Positions 42,407 through 52,392 of a stretch of DNA of 64,000 nucleotides are shown here, piece by piece. This DNA is from Bacteroides luhongzhouii (GTDB lineage: Bacteria > Bacteroidota > Bacteroidia > Bacteroidales > Bacteroidaceae). Position numbers and translations under genes: made by a program. The stretch spans positions 5,456,001 to 5,520,000 of the forward strand of contig NZ_CP059973.1 of assembly GCF_009193295.2 (NCBI RefSeq), written 5' to 3'. Under the pieces are notes generated by a model. It did no database searches, was not told the DNA's origin, and saw nothing but the letters and a program-made list of their open reading frames with translations. Numbering within the stretch: the first letter of the stretch is position 1; each line of letters starts with the position of its first letter.

Positions 42407-44020
42407 ATGAGCGCTCCTGTTCTGAACGGTCCTTTCGTTATGCCAATGTTCCGCAGCTTCGTACCGCGGAGGATGCAGCCGTGGATTTATCTTTTCATTG
42501 CCGTCACCTTCCAGTTATCGGGCGGTGTCTATCTGGGTGCATTGAATCAGATGATCGGCAGCATGGCACTGATGCGTGAGGATATTTTAATGTGCATGTA
42601 CGCTAATCTGGCAGGTATGGCGATCTATTTCCCGTTATTGTTTCGCATAAAGTTTCGTTTTACCAATAAAACCCTACTCACGTCGGCAGCATTGGGAGTC
42701 TTACTCTGTAACTTGATAGCTCCACATATCACCTTCCTCCCACTGTTGTGGCTGATCTGTTTCATCGAAGGAATGTGCAAAATACAGGGAACTTTTGAAT
42801 GTATGTCCAACATTCAGTTATGGATGACCCCTAAACGGGATTTCACGGTTTTCTTTCCCTGGCTTCATATTGTAATTCTGGGAAGTATTCAACTGTCCGA
42901 CCTGATTACGACTTATTTAATGTATCACTACCACTGGACATATATGAATCTGTTCATCGCCGGATTAATGCTGATCGTCCTGCTGATTCAGTTTACCTGT
43001 GTGAAACATTTCAGGTTCATGCGTAAATTTCCCCTGTTCGGTATCGACTGGCTGGGTGGAGTGCTCTGGGCCGCCTTATTAGCGGAAATCGCCTTCCTCT
43101 TCAACTACGGAGACTGGTATGACTGGTGGAACAGCCCGGTAATCCGCCAACTGACTATCGTGATTTTCATCACTTTGGGTATCTGTATTTGGCGTATGAT
43201 GACAATCCGCCATCCTTTTCTCGAACCGAAGATGTGGACTTATCGCCACTTTTGGTCCTTATTAGGACTAGTCACATTAGTGGAAGCGTTTCTTGCAACC
43301 GAGCATGTATTAGAAGAAGTCTTCTACGAAGAAGTGATGAAATATGAAGAACTGGTCAGTTCACAACTCGACTGGTTTGCCATTATCGGTATCGTTTGTG
43401 GTTGTGTATTCTCTTATTGGTGGATGCACATCAAACAATACAACTATGTGCGCTTGATTATTGTCGGCTTCGTTGGGCTGATCGGTTATCTGATCGGTTT
43501 TTACCTGACTCTATCTACTGATATACATATTTCACAACTCTACTTGCCAACGGTATGCAGGGGATTTGCCTATGCTGTTTTAAGTGCCACTTTCATGGTG
43601 TGTCTGGAAGAAACCATGACATTCCAGCATTTCTTTCAGGGGTTAAGTGTATTCAATATGCTGCACATGGTAGTTGGCGGTGTGTTGGGTTGTGCAGTCT
43701 ATGCGCAGGGATTGGCCTATTATGTTCCGGATAACCTGGCTCGTTACGGTTCGGCCATCGATCATGTGTCTTTCAGTAGCAATCCGTTTAACCTCGGGCA
43801 TTATATGGAAGAGTTTATCAGTCAGATGATGGAAATAAGCATCAAACAAATTTATGGCTGGGTGGCTTATGCCTGTATCTTCCTTTTCCTATTATTATTG
43901 CTTTATGATTTTCCGGTTCGCCGTTCATTGAAAAGCATACCAAGTTGGAGAGACGTGGCAAGAGAGGTAAAAAACACATTTTGGCGGACAACGCATACAC
44001 CGTCCGGAAAAGAAAAATAA
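42407..44020 (+). CDS. MFS transporter, DHA2 (EmrB-like) type
   Basis: A 537-residue integral membrane protein with about 14 hydrophobic helices. Its companions, an EmrA-like adaptor and a TolC channel, suggest a tripartite exporter. Canonical MFS signature motifs between helices 2 and 3 are weak, as is usual for the Bacteroidetes version. The sequence starts with PRRMQPWIYLFIAVTFQLSG and ends in a basic cytoplasmic tail. An AT-rich spacer precedes it. Confidence 0.85.
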   Translation: MSAPVLNGPFVMPMFRSFVPRRMQPWIYLFIAVTFQLSGGVYLGALNQMIGSMALMREDILMCMYANLAGMAIYFPLLFRIKFRFTNKTLLTSAALGVLLCNLIAPHITFLPLLWLICFIEGMCKIQGTFECMSNIQLWMTPKRDFTVFFPWLHIVILGSIQLSDLITTYLMYHYHWTYMNLFIAGLMLIVLLIQFTCVKHFRFMRKFPLFGIDWLGGVLWAALLAEIAFLFNYGDWYDWWNSPVIRQLTIVIFITLGICIWRMMTIRHPFLEPKMWTYRHFWSLLGLVTLVEAFLATEHVLEEVFYEEVMKYEELVSSQLDWFAIIGIVCGCVFSYWWMHIKQYNYVRLIIVGFVGLIGYLIGFYLTLSTDIHISQLYLPTVCRGFAYAVLSATFMVCLEETMTFQHFFQGLSVFNMLHMVVGGVLGCAVYAQGLAYYVPDNLARYGSAIDHVSFSSNPFNLGHYMEEFISQMMEISIKQIYGWVAYACIFLFLLLLLYDFPVRRSLKSIPSWRDVAREVKNTFWRTTHTPSGKEK

Positions 44021-44062
44021 AAGATAACCTATCCACCTATTGACTATATAGCACTACATCAT

Positions 44063-44135
44063 AAAAAGGATAGTTCATACCGATTCATTACGAAAACCAA
44101 CTTTCGAAAAGCACCGGTGTAAACTATCCTTTTTT
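44063..44135. terminator. Bidirectional terminator between the exporter operon and the PUL
   Basis: AAAAAGGATAGTT (44063-44075) pairs with AACTATCCTTTTT (44122-44134). Inner ACCG/CGGT and CGAAA/TTTCG stems fold the loop. T runs on both strands let it serve the plus-strand exporter operon and the minus-strand PUL. Confidence 0.8.
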
Positions 44136-44150
44136 CAGACCTGTTCTTTA

Positions 44151-45266
44151 TTATATCTTTATAAAGATCCGCTTTTTGTACAAGACCCACACAATCAAAT
44201 AATTGAGTCCGATAAACAGAAGTCCGTAAATCAGAGAGGCCAAATAAGCGTCGGGAAGAATGAGCCGGATGGAGGCATAAATCCTCCCTTGCAGACTAAT
44301 TCCACCAACTGTGATAACCTCGAGTAGAGTAGCCAACACGCCGGCCACCACATAGATGAACAACGGATTCGTGCCAAAAACATGGAAAGGATACGCCCAT
44401 TTCTGTTTTTTACGAATATCAATAAGCCAGGTGAGAAGCACAAGAAATAAAGAAGCAAAACCACAGGTTACCAAGACAAAAGTCGGACTCCATACCTTTT
44501 TATTCAACGGGCAACCGTAACTAAGCAACCATCCGGCAAATAAAAGAACAATACCAAGTATGGATATCTGTAACAACCGGTGATGAATTTCTGTCTTCTC
44601 CCGCAAGATATTTCCGCAGAAATAACCTATTATCACTTGCGCAATACACGGCAAGGTACTTAACAGCCCTTCCGGATCGAAAAAGATACGTCCGCCGTCC
44701 GGCAACCACTCCCGGTACAGATGAGTTTCTCCGAACAATGTTCGGTCTGTAACGGCAATAATATTCTGCTCGGATAGTTCAAAGCCGTGCCCCAAAGCCA
44801 ATAGAACAGCATAGCCTATCAGAATAATCGCGGAGATCCATGCCAGATTTGCCGGACGCCGGACACTCATAATCAACAAGGAACCAAAGAAGTAAGCTAA
44901 CGCCAGTCGTTGCAACACACCTAGAATACGTATCTGTGAGAAAGGCTGTTCCACCCCCGCACACACCAACGAAAACCAGGAAAGAAAAAGTCCCAACAAG
45001 AATAAAATCACTGTGCGCCGCACCAGTTTGGTGATAAAACTACGGCTGAAGTGATGGTCGAACCTGGATAAAGCAAAGCTCATAGAAACACCCATGATAA
45101 ACATAAAGAATGGGAAGACTAGGTCTGTCGGTGTCAGTCCGTTCCATTCGGCATGGCGCAAGGGCGCATAAACAGACTCCCACGTACCGGGGTTGTTCAC
45201 CAAAATCATTCCGACAATGGTGATTCCCCGAAGCACGTCTAATGAAAGTAAACGTTCTGATTTCAT
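44151..45266 (-). CDS. NagX-like (DUF5009) membrane protein
   Basis: A 371-residue protein with about 10 helices of the heparan-alpha-glucosaminide acetyltransferase-like family. The hallmark start RLLSLDVLRGITIVGMILVN is present, with PTDLVFPFFMFIMGVSMSFA next. In other bacteria NagX is linked to N-acetylglucosamine use, proposed to help move the sugar across the inner membrane. Its place after two beta-hexosaminidases supports this role here. It is the last gene of the PUL, 21 bases after the preceding one. Confidence 0.85.
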   Translation of the reverse strand: MKSERLLSLDVLRGITIVGMILVNNPGTWESVYAPLRHAEWNGLTPTDLVFPFFMFIMGVSMSFALSRFDHHFSRSFITKLVRRTVILFLLGLFLSWFSLVCAGVEQPFSQIRILGVLQRLALAYFFGSLLIMSVRRPANLAWISAIILIGYAVLLALGHGFELSEQNIIAVTDRTLFGETHLYREWLPDGGRIFFDPEGLLSTLPCIAQVIIGYFCGNILREKTEIHHRLLQISILGIVLLFAGWLLSYGCPLNKKVWSPTFVLVTCGFASLFLVLLTWLIDIRKKQKWAYPFHVFGTNPLFIYVVAGVLATLLEVITVGGISLQGRIYASIRLILPDAYLASLIYGLLFIGLNYLIVWVLYKKRIFIKI

Positions 45267-45287
45267 ATCATTCTGATGATACCGGGA

Positions 45288-46916
45288 TTAAATAAATCCC
45301 GGTTTGGTGAAGTAAAATCCATTCTCATTCAACCATTTAACATGCCATTTCAGGCGATTGGTGAAATCAATCCAGTTGCGGTCACTTCCCCACGCCAATT
45401 CTGAAAAGGCCTGAAGAGAAGGGAAAACATGCTGACCGAACTTCCGCTCATTAGGAATCATTTCCGTCCAGACACAGGCTTGGAAGCCTAATACATTCTG
45501 CTTCACAATATTAGGAAACTGGGGGTCGAACTCGAAGTTATACAAAGAGCTTAATCCTTCGTCCGAAGGCGTTGCGCTCAAATAGAAACGAGACCACTCC
45601 ATAAATACAATCGGATAACCTTTCTGGGTAATCTTTCCCGGCTGGTCGGGCAGCCAGTCACGCCAATAGGTATAGATCAGGTCTTGTGGATCTTTCTCAA
45701 GAAAAGCATCGTCCCATCCCATCACTTTCTTACCTTTACCCTTCACATAGTTCGTCATTATCTTCACAAAGCGGTTTTGCAATTCATCCACTTTCTGATA
45801 ACCTTCCTGTTGCATCAACTGCTGACAGACTTCACACTGCTCCCAGTTATCCTTTTCTACCTCGTCAGCCCCTATATGAAAATATTCCGAAGGAAAGATT
45901 TCAACCATTTCATCAATGATAGATTGCACAAACTGATAGTTTTCCGGGCGGGAAGGGCAAATAGGATAAGAAAATTCTTCTCCCCAACCAGCTTCTCCCG
46001 TACACGACAGTTCGGGATACACTTTGATAGCCGCCGAGAAATGCCCTGGCATATCTATTTCGGGAATAATATCAATACCTCTTTCCAATGCGTAACTCAC
46101 CAAGCCTTTCATCTCTTCTTGTGTATAATGACCACCATATTGCGAACCATTTCTCACAAAACGAGGATCTATCTCGTAGTTATAATCTTGTTGGGAAAGT
46201 TCTACGCATCTCTTGTCATACTCGTCGAAGTCACGCCAGCTTCCTTCCTGCGTCAGTAAAGGATATTTTTTCACTTCGATACGCCAGCCCTGATCGTCGG
46301 TCAAATGCAGGTGGAGCTTGTTTATTTTGTAGAAAGACAAACAATCTATCACCTTTTTCAGATAGTCAACCGTAAACATGTGCCGTACCACATCGATATG
46401 GAATCCGCGCCAGTCGTATTTGGGAGCATCCTTTATATCTACCATCGGAAGATATTTCGAGTTTCCCGAAGTGAAGAAATTAGCTTGTTCGAGTGCTTGC
46501 CTCAACGTTTGGATTCCCCAAAGAAGTCCGGTTTCCGTTGAATAATAGATGCAGGCTCCCTCTTTGGTTACGGTCAGACGATAGGCTTCTTTAGCCAGAT
46601 CAGATTCTTGTTTCACCCGGATAAAGGCATGATCGTTGGAAGCGTCACTCGCGGAAAGAGACAGTTTCTCTTCCAGCGTGGATTTCAACAGTTGTGACGT
46701 AGAAGCCGGAATATTCTGGCTAACAGTCACATTCTGCGGAAGAGTGACCACCGATTCTTTATAATCAACTCTTTCCGGCAAAGGCATTACCGACAGGCGG
46801 GTCGGTACCCGTTCCGGATACCCTCCATTATCATTGTCATTGCACGACAATGATGTGATCGCACCTATTCCCAACAGGAATAATATACCGCCTTTTTTTA
46901 TCTTATCATAGTTCAT
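45288..46916 (-). CDS. GH20 beta-N-acetylhexosaminidase (lipoprotein)
   Basis: 542 residues. An N-terminal lipobox (ITSLSCNDND) predicts a lipoprotein, and the following DNDNGG is acidic, in line with a Bacteroides surface-export signal. A GH20b-type N-domain (residues 40-150) precedes the catalytic barrel. The catalytic Asp-Glu pair is in YFHIGADEVEKDNW near residue 320, and WRGFHIDVVRHMFTVDYLKK is a family motif. It should remove terminal beta-linked GlcNAc or GalNAc. It is one of two distinct GH20 enzymes here. Confidence 0.93.
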   Translation of the reverse strand: MNYDKIKKGGILFLLGIGAITSLSCNDNDNGGYPERVPTRLSVMPLPERVDYKESVVTLPQNVTVSQNIPASTSQLLKSTLEEKLSLSASDASNDHAFIRVKQESDLAKEAYRLTVTKEGACIYYSTETGLLWGIQTLRQALEQANFFTSGNSKYLPMVDIKDAPKYDWRGFHIDVVRHMFTVDYLKKVIDCLSFYKINKLHLHLTDDQGWRIEVKKYPLLTQEGSWRDFDEYDKRCVELSQQDYNYEIDPRFVRNGSQYGGHYTQEEMKGLVSYALERGIDIIPEIDMPGHFSAAIKVYPELSCTGEAGWGEEFSYPICPSRPENYQFVQSIIDEMVEIFPSEYFHIGADEVEKDNWEQCEVCQQLMQQEGYQKVDELQNRFVKIMTNYVKGKGKKVMGWDDAFLEKDPQDLIYTYWRDWLPDQPGKITQKGYPIVFMEWSRFYLSATPSDEGLSSLYNFEFDPQFPNIVKQNVLGFQACVWTEMIPNERKFGQHVFPSLQAFSELAWGSDRNWIDFTNRLKWHVKWLNENGFYFTKPGFI

Positions 46917-46937
46917 AACTTGTCTACTTTTTGTGGA

Positions 46938-49448
46938 TTAATTTACTTTGAGAGTGCTTGTCACACTTTCTTTGTTTAAATAAAACAGTTTAGCTTTCAC
47001 AACCGAAGCATCACAGGTTATGGGAGCTTCCCAAAGTGCTGAATCACGAGTTGGTTCCGCTCCATCGGTCGTATAGCGTATCTCCCCTCCCCGGATGGGG
47101 GTGTTGGCATAAAGCTTGCCTTCTTTGATGCAAAGTCCGGGATGAGGCAAACGGAAGTTAATGTTTCGGGACGCCCAATGGGGCATTTCCTTCTCACTCG
47201 CTTTCGAATAGAACAGAGCCAGCGCTTTGTTGAAAGCCAGCTGTTCTTTCTCTCCTGCCAGCATACTCCAAGCGGGAAAAGCATTCCACCCGCGTTCTAC
47301 CAGTCCGAGGATTTTAGGAAAGGTATAATATTCCACCCACTTGAAATCACGGATCGTTTCTGCAAACAGTTGCGCTTGTACTCCTTGGATACGCTCCTTG
47401 CCGGATGCGGTCAAAACTGTTTTTCCTCTTTCCGCAATACCTAAATCGACCGGATTGCCAGCCATATCAGTACGCGAAGAGCGATAGATGTGATATGGAA
47501 GCATGGAAAAGCCTTTAGATTCATCCACATATCCGGCCCACGAGAGCCCTCTTTCATCGGGGTGAGCATCATAGGCCAAATCCAGATAGAAGTTGTTCAC
47601 GTTGCAGAGGATCACCGGATAACCTTTGTTGGCTACCTGATAAGGTATTTCGTCCGCTTCCCATTCGGGAACAGTATTCCAGCAATATATTCCTGCCGCA
47701 AGCCTGTTCAAATGACGGTCGGTAGCTTCCGAATGTCCCAACGCTGCTTCCTGCCAGCCACTGAACCGCACATGATATTGTTGCAGATAGTCTGCCATCT
47801 TCGTGATGTAGTATTCAGACAGTTCATGCGCACTCGTCATTCCATGTTCATCCATAAATGCCCGGCAGACAGGCGAACCCATCCAAGCTCCATCAGGCAC
47901 TTCATCGCCTCCCAAGTGAATGGTAGTCAAAGGTACCTCCGCTTCTTCATACATAGCAATCAGCTCACGAATCACTTTTTCCATAAACCGATACGTGGAG
48001 GGCAATGCCACATTCATCACGTTATCCGTATAAGACTGTGCGGAAACATAGCGGGAAGTATCTTGCGCGTCACTCAACAAATATTCGACGGCCTTTTCAG
48101 GATCGGTGTTTATATATTTATGATAACGTGCTTTCATGGACACAATTGCCGCCCGTGCATGTCCCGGAGACTCTATTTCCGGGATCACACGCACATGTCT
48201 TTGAGCTGCATAACGCAATAAATCTATAAACTCTTCACGAGTATAATACCCGTTGCCGGAGGTAGGCGCAGACGGATCATAGTTGCCATCGTAGCCCGGA
48301 TACAAACATTCCAGTTCATCCGTGGTGTGTCCCCGACGTGCACCGACCGAAGTCAGTTCTTCCAGACCGGGAATCTGAAGACGCCAGCCTTCATCATCCG
48401 AAAAGTGGAAATGCAGCACGTTCAGTTTATAAGAAGAGATAGCGTCTATCAGTTTCTTTAATTGGTCTGCCGTCGTGAAGTTTCTGGCAATATCCAACAT
48501 TTGTCCGCGATATGGCAAGTCGGGGTAGTCACGGATAGATACAGCTTCCAAACAGAACGGTTTCTCTTGTCCTTTCAAGAGAGAGAGCAAGGTTTGCGTG
48601 CCATTGAAAATGCCGTGTGACGTAGGAGCTGAAATATTGATCAGACTATTTCCTGTGTCCATCCGATAGTATTCGTCATTCGCAGCCGTCTCCTGTTGCG
48701 GCAAATAATCCAGATGAACCGTTACCGGTGCTTCGGAAATGACTTCCAACCCATAGAGTGTTTCCAACTTATCTTTCAGCAATCCTGCTTCGTTGGCAAA
48801 ATCGGGATGAAAAGTCAGTTTCACCTTATTTTCTATGGTAACGTTTTCTTTACCGACAGCCGGAAACGCTTCCTTTACTGACGGGAAAATATCAGTTTGT
48901 TGCAACTTGCCAGTAGTCTCTAACGCCAAGTTTGAAACATATATTTTATCAGGTGCAGGATACCAGCTTTCCGACTCCATTCCTTGCAGCGGATAGATAG
49001 TCAGCCCGACAGGCAAGGGAGTACCTTGCTTGCCGCCTGCCTGACTCACCCAGTAAGTACCTTCGGGAGCATGTGACAGTTTTTTCAGTCCGTTGGTACA
49101 ACAGAACGTCACAATCAGCGAATCTCCCGGTGCCAATGGCTGGAAGTTTTCCGCCGGATACATCCGGAAGAAGTTCGCATTTACTACCTCTACCTTGACC
49201 GATGCAGATTCGTCTTGAAGAATCTCACGAGGCAACTGCGAATAATAGATGATCCAGTCCTTTCCCAAAGGAGCATCTGATATATTCTTCAGGATAAATG
49301 AGTTCTCATAGTAGCCGGGCTGCACTTCGGCAGCTCCCATCTCCCAAGTCAATGACACGGGGGCTTTCGCCCCGTCAGCCGATTTACAGCCGGTCATGAA
49401 CAACAGGAGACACAGACTTCCCCCTATCGTATATAGTATATTTCTCAT
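46938..49448 (-). CDS. Large GH20 beta-N-acetylhexosaminidase (lipoprotein)
   Basis: About 836 residues from the ATG at the complement of 49446-49448, chosen because MRNILYTIGGSLCLLLFMTG followed by cysteine is a good lipoprotein signal; an upstream in-frame ATG adds 13 residues. The N-terminal 190 residues are a chitobiase-type beta-domain. A GH20b-like domain and the barrel follow, with the Asp-Glu pair in TIHLGGDEVPDGAW. A C-terminal chitobiase domain (EIRYTTDGAEPTRDSALW) ends it. It should cleave non-reducing beta-HexNAc from host-type glycans or chitooligosaccharides. Confidence 0.93.
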   Translation of the reverse strand: MRNILYTIGGSLCLLLFMTGCKSADGAKAPVSLTWEMGAAEVQPGYYENSFILKNISDAPLGKDWIIYYSQLPREILQDESASVKVEVVNANFFRMYPAENFQPLAPGDSLIVTFCCTNGLKKLSHAPEGTYWVSQAGGKQGTPLPVGLTIYPLQGMESESWYPAPDKIYVSNLALETTGKLQQTDIFPSVKEAFPAVGKENVTIENKVKLTFHPDFANEAGLLKDKLETLYGLEVISEAPVTVHLDYLPQQETAANDEYYRMDTGNSLINISAPTSHGIFNGTQTLLSLLKGQEKPFCLEAVSIRDYPDLPYRGQMLDIARNFTTADQLKKLIDAISSYKLNVLHFHFSDDEGWRLQIPGLEELTSVGARRGHTTDELECLYPGYDGNYDPSAPTSGNGYYTREEFIDLLRYAAQRHVRVIPEIESPGHARAAIVSMKARYHKYINTDPEKAVEYLLSDAQDTSRYVSAQSYTDNVMNVALPSTYRFMEKVIRELIAMYEEAEVPLTTIHLGGDEVPDGAWMGSPVCRAFMDEHGMTSAHELSEYYITKMADYLQQYHVRFSGWQEAALGHSEATDRHLNRLAAGIYCWNTVPEWEADEIPYQVANKGYPVILCNVNNFYLDLAYDAHPDERGLSWAGYVDESKGFSMLPYHIYRSSRTDMAGNPVDLGIAERGKTVLTASGKERIQGVQAQLFAETIRDFKWVEYYTFPKILGLVERGWNAFPAWSMLAGEKEQLAFNKALALFYSKASEKEMPHWASRNINFRLPHPGLCIKEGKLYANTPIRGGEIRYTTDGAEPTRDSALWEAPITCDASVVKAKLFYLNKESVTSTLKVN

Positions 49449-49486
49449 AGGCTTTCCTATTTTTCTATATATCACTCTTTCAGACA

Positions 49487-50872
49487 TTAATCACTCAATC
49501 GTTCGATGTGCAATGTTTCTTTGCCTACTCCCTGCGAAGTATCGAAAGTCAGACGGTAATAGCCAGGTACGAAGCCGTCGCCACTCGTTATTCCATTGGA
49601 AGCCGATATTTCAATTCCATCCGTATCACCGGATAATGAACCTGCTTGCAACTCCATACCTTTATTTTTATTCCATTGCAAATCGCTGTAAATTTCGATT
49701 TCGAAAGACTCCCATTTATGAGTATTACTCAAATATACGGTAGTCTGATACTTCTGTTCACCAATCGGGACAATATATCCTAACTGCAATATATCTTCCA
49801 TATTCCAGCCATCATTGGTATCATAATCCGTATTCCAGATAGGAGCACTAGTGAATCCATGTCCAGCCAGCCAGAAGCAAGCAGGTGCCACATCGCCCAT
49901 CCGGGCAACCCAAATATAGTTATATTTAGAAGAATAATAGATTTCCCAAGTACCCGATTTGCGCAGGAAGGTAAACTTACCATTGTCCGGATTATAACTA
50001 AAGAAGTCGCGGTTGTAAGCATGTTCCACATCTTCAAATCCACTCATTTCAAATTCTTCACCTTGAGTAAAGCTAATCTGGGCACGGAAAAGTCCTTCAC
50101 TGGCTATCAACTCGGTTTCTTTAATTTTCAGGTTCTTCTGGAAACCGACGACACCCAATTTAAAAGTCATCACGTCGAAAGTGATCTGTTCAACAAACCA
50201 ATCCCGGTAATCAAAGGCAAAGCTGGGTCCCGACGCTTCAATAAGGACAGCTGTATTACTCTTTTCAGCAGCTCCCCAAATCAATTCCGCATCGTCCAAT
50301 GATTCCGTAGTGGAGATTTTTCCAGTCAGCTCCATCGGATAGCCCTCTTCCGAGCCGGAAACTTCCGTAAGATACAGATAAGGATTCTCTGCGCTCCGGG
50401 TCATTTCTACCACCTCACCATTATAGTGAAGATAGAGCACTTCCGGAATCTGTGGACGGACGATATGGAAATCAAACGTTTGAGAGACTTCACTACCTTC
50501 CACATTGATGGCAGTCAATACTACTTTAGCTTCCTGGTTCTCTTCCAAGTCAGCCTCAAACGGGATATAAATTCCTTTCTCAACAATCGACACATCAGTG
50601 CCTTTCGTACGGATCGACTGCGAATTTACCAAGGTTTCACCTACCATCAATTTCACTTCCAGCGTAGACAAAGGAGTCTCCGGATCGTGAATCTTTACAG
50701 AGAAATAAAGAGAATCAGCTGCAGGAGTCTGATCGGTAGTCGAGAATTGTAGTCCTGATAGTTCAGGACATGAATATGGATACTTCACCCGACCATCTTC
50801 TTCGCTACATGAAGCCAGCCAGCAAACGGTTAGCCCCAGCAACCATAAAAACAGATTATTGTGTTTCATCAT
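49487..50872 (-). CDS. SusE/SusF-position surface glycan-binding lipoprotein
   Basis: 461 residues with the lipobox WLASCSEEDG (acidic after cysteine, surface-export like). Several beta-sandwich modules follow, of the DUF5125/DUF5121-type found in PUL surface proteins. FPMELTG-like strands and a C-terminal part with YRLTFDTSQG are visible, but no catalytic residues. It is encoded right after susD, the position of glycan-binding SusE/F. The glycan bound cannot be read from sequence; the GH20s suggest HexNAc ends. Confidence 0.75.
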   Translation of the reverse strand: MMKHNNLFLWLLGLTVCWLASCSEEDGRVKYPYSCPELSGLQFSTTDQTPAADSLYFSVKIHDPETPLSTLEVKLMVGETLVNSQSIRTKGTDVSIVEKGIYIPFEADLEENQEAKVVLTAINVEGSEVSQTFDFHIVRPQIPEVLYLHYNGEVVEMTRSAENPYLYLTEVSGSEEGYPMELTGKISTTESLDDAELIWGAAEKSNTAVLIEASGPSFAFDYRDWFVEQITFDVMTFKLGVVGFQKNLKIKETELIASEGLFRAQISFTQGEEFEMSGFEDVEHAYNRDFFSYNPDNGKFTFLRKSGTWEIYYSSKYNYIWVARMGDVAPACFWLAGHGFTSAPIWNTDYDTNDGWNMEDILQLGYIVPIGEQKYQTTVYLSNTHKWESFEIEIYSDLQWNKNKGMELQAGSLSGDTDGIEISASNGITSGDGFVPGYYRLTFDTSQGVGKETLHIERLSD

Positions 50873-50905
50873 TTTTTCTTTTAAAGTTTTACGTTCCTCT
50901 TTTCA

Positions 50906-52381
50906 TTAATAACCTTCATTTTGAGTCAGATTGGTATTTTTATCTTTCTCTCCTTGAGGAATCGGCCACAACTGCCGGAAAGCCTGCAAACCTGCAAACA
51001 GCAATCTGCCATCTTTGTCTTTATGTTTCTGCATCACTTCCAGCAAACGGTTATTACGTACCAGGTCAAACCAGCGCTGACCTTCCATATACAACTCCAA
51101 TTGACGTTCATTCTCTACCGCCAAGCGGCCCCTAGCCTGTCCCATATTCTCATCTAGAGAAGAGGGAGCAAACCCCGCACGTTCTCTAATGCCGTTCACG
51201 ATTCGAATCGCTTCCGGAGTGCGGTCTAACTCTACCAGTGCTTCGGCTTTCAACAGGAGTATATCCGCCAATCGCATCAGAATAATGTTGGAAGTCTTCT
51301 CGCGAATCTTATAAGACAACGGATAACTGTCCGCCGGCCAATAGGTGTCATAAGGAACCGATTTCCAAAGGATACTGGATGCATAACGGGTATCTTTCTC
51401 CTTGTCGAATTTAGCAACCAAGTCATGAGTAGGCGTACAATAACGTCTCCAGGTCACCGAGCCGTCGTCTTCTTTCAGCAACACCCAATAAGCCCAGTTG
51501 GGAGCATCGGAGGTGTAATAGACTTCAAAGATACTTTCGGAAGAGAATTTCTTGTCAGGTTGCCACAACTCATCAAAGTTGCCGACCAGCGTATAACCCT
51601 CTGCTATCACTTTGTCGCAAGCCTCAACCACTTTGGCATAGTCGCGTGTTGATTTCTCTCCTCTGGTTGCCAACACCTTGGCACGCAAAGCATAAGCGGC
51701 ACCTTTGGTGGCCTGGAAAACTCCTTTATTTTTGCTTGCCAGGTAACGAATGGTATTTTCTTCGTTCAGATCATCCAATATCTGATCGTAGATTTTATCT
51801 GCGACAGAGCGTTCCGGATACATCACCGGATACCATTTATCCAGATTCTCGGCTGTAATGGTCGGAATCAAATCCAACACCATCGGAGCGTCTCCCCATA
51901 AACGGACGATATCGAAATAGGCCCATGCCCGCAAGAATTTTGCTTCTGCGATGACCCGATTACGCTCTTCTGCTACGGTAGAGGCAGGGTCCATCATTTT
52001 CGTATTTTCAATCACACTGGTTGCAGTGCCCGCCATTGAATAATACTGTGACCAGACCAATTCTACCTTATAATTGGTAGAGGTTAGTTTCAACAGATCA
52101 AATTCTTGTTCGGCCACACCGTCTCCACCAATATAGCAATTATCGGACTGAACATCTCCGATGGTGTAATTTTCCGACTGGAATATATCTGCCTTAAAGC
52201 TTTCATACACACCTTGCAACTCGGCTTGCGCATCTGCCAGACTTCCGTATTTAGACTCCTGATCTTCCGTTCCGGTACCCTCCTGCATAAAATCCGATTG
52301 CGGTTTCTCATCCAGAAAATTACTGCATGAAACGAATAAGACACAGAGTACGACATAAGCTAACTTTATTATGTTTTTCAT
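50906..52381 (-). CDS. SusD/RagB family nutrient-binding lipoprotein
   Basis: 491 residues, lipobox VLFVSCSNFLDEKPQSDF, the usual SusD start. TPR-like helical repeats and the C-terminal RagB motif (NERQLELYMEGQRWFDLVRN) are present. It forms the lid on the SusC pore at the cell surface and binds the incoming glycan. It is immediately downstream of susC (11-base gap), the obligatory pairing. Confidence 0.94.
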   Translation of the reverse strand: MKNIIKLAYVVLCVLFVSCSNFLDEKPQSDFMQEGTGTEDQESKYGSLADAQAELQGVYESFKADIFQSENYTIGDVQSDNCYIGGDGVAEQEFDLLKLTSTNYKVELVWSQYYSMAGTATSVIENTKMMDPASTVAEERNRVIAEAKFLRAWAYFDIVRLWGDAPMVLDLIPTITAENLDKWYPVMYPERSVADKIYDQILDDLNEENTIRYLASKNKGVFQATKGAAYALRAKVLATRGEKSTRDYAKVVEACDKVIAEGYTLVGNFDELWQPDKKFSSESIFEVYYTSDAPNWAYWVLLKEDDGSVTWRRYCTPTHDLVAKFDKEKDTRYASSILWKSVPYDTYWPADSYPLSYKIREKTSNIILMRLADILLLKAEALVELDRTPEAIRIVNGIRERAGFAPSSLDENMGQARGRLAVENERQLELYMEGQRWFDLVRNNRLLEVMQKHKDKDGRLLFAGLQAFRQLWPIPQGEKDKNTNLTQNEGY

Positions 52382-52392
52382 TTTCGCACCTA

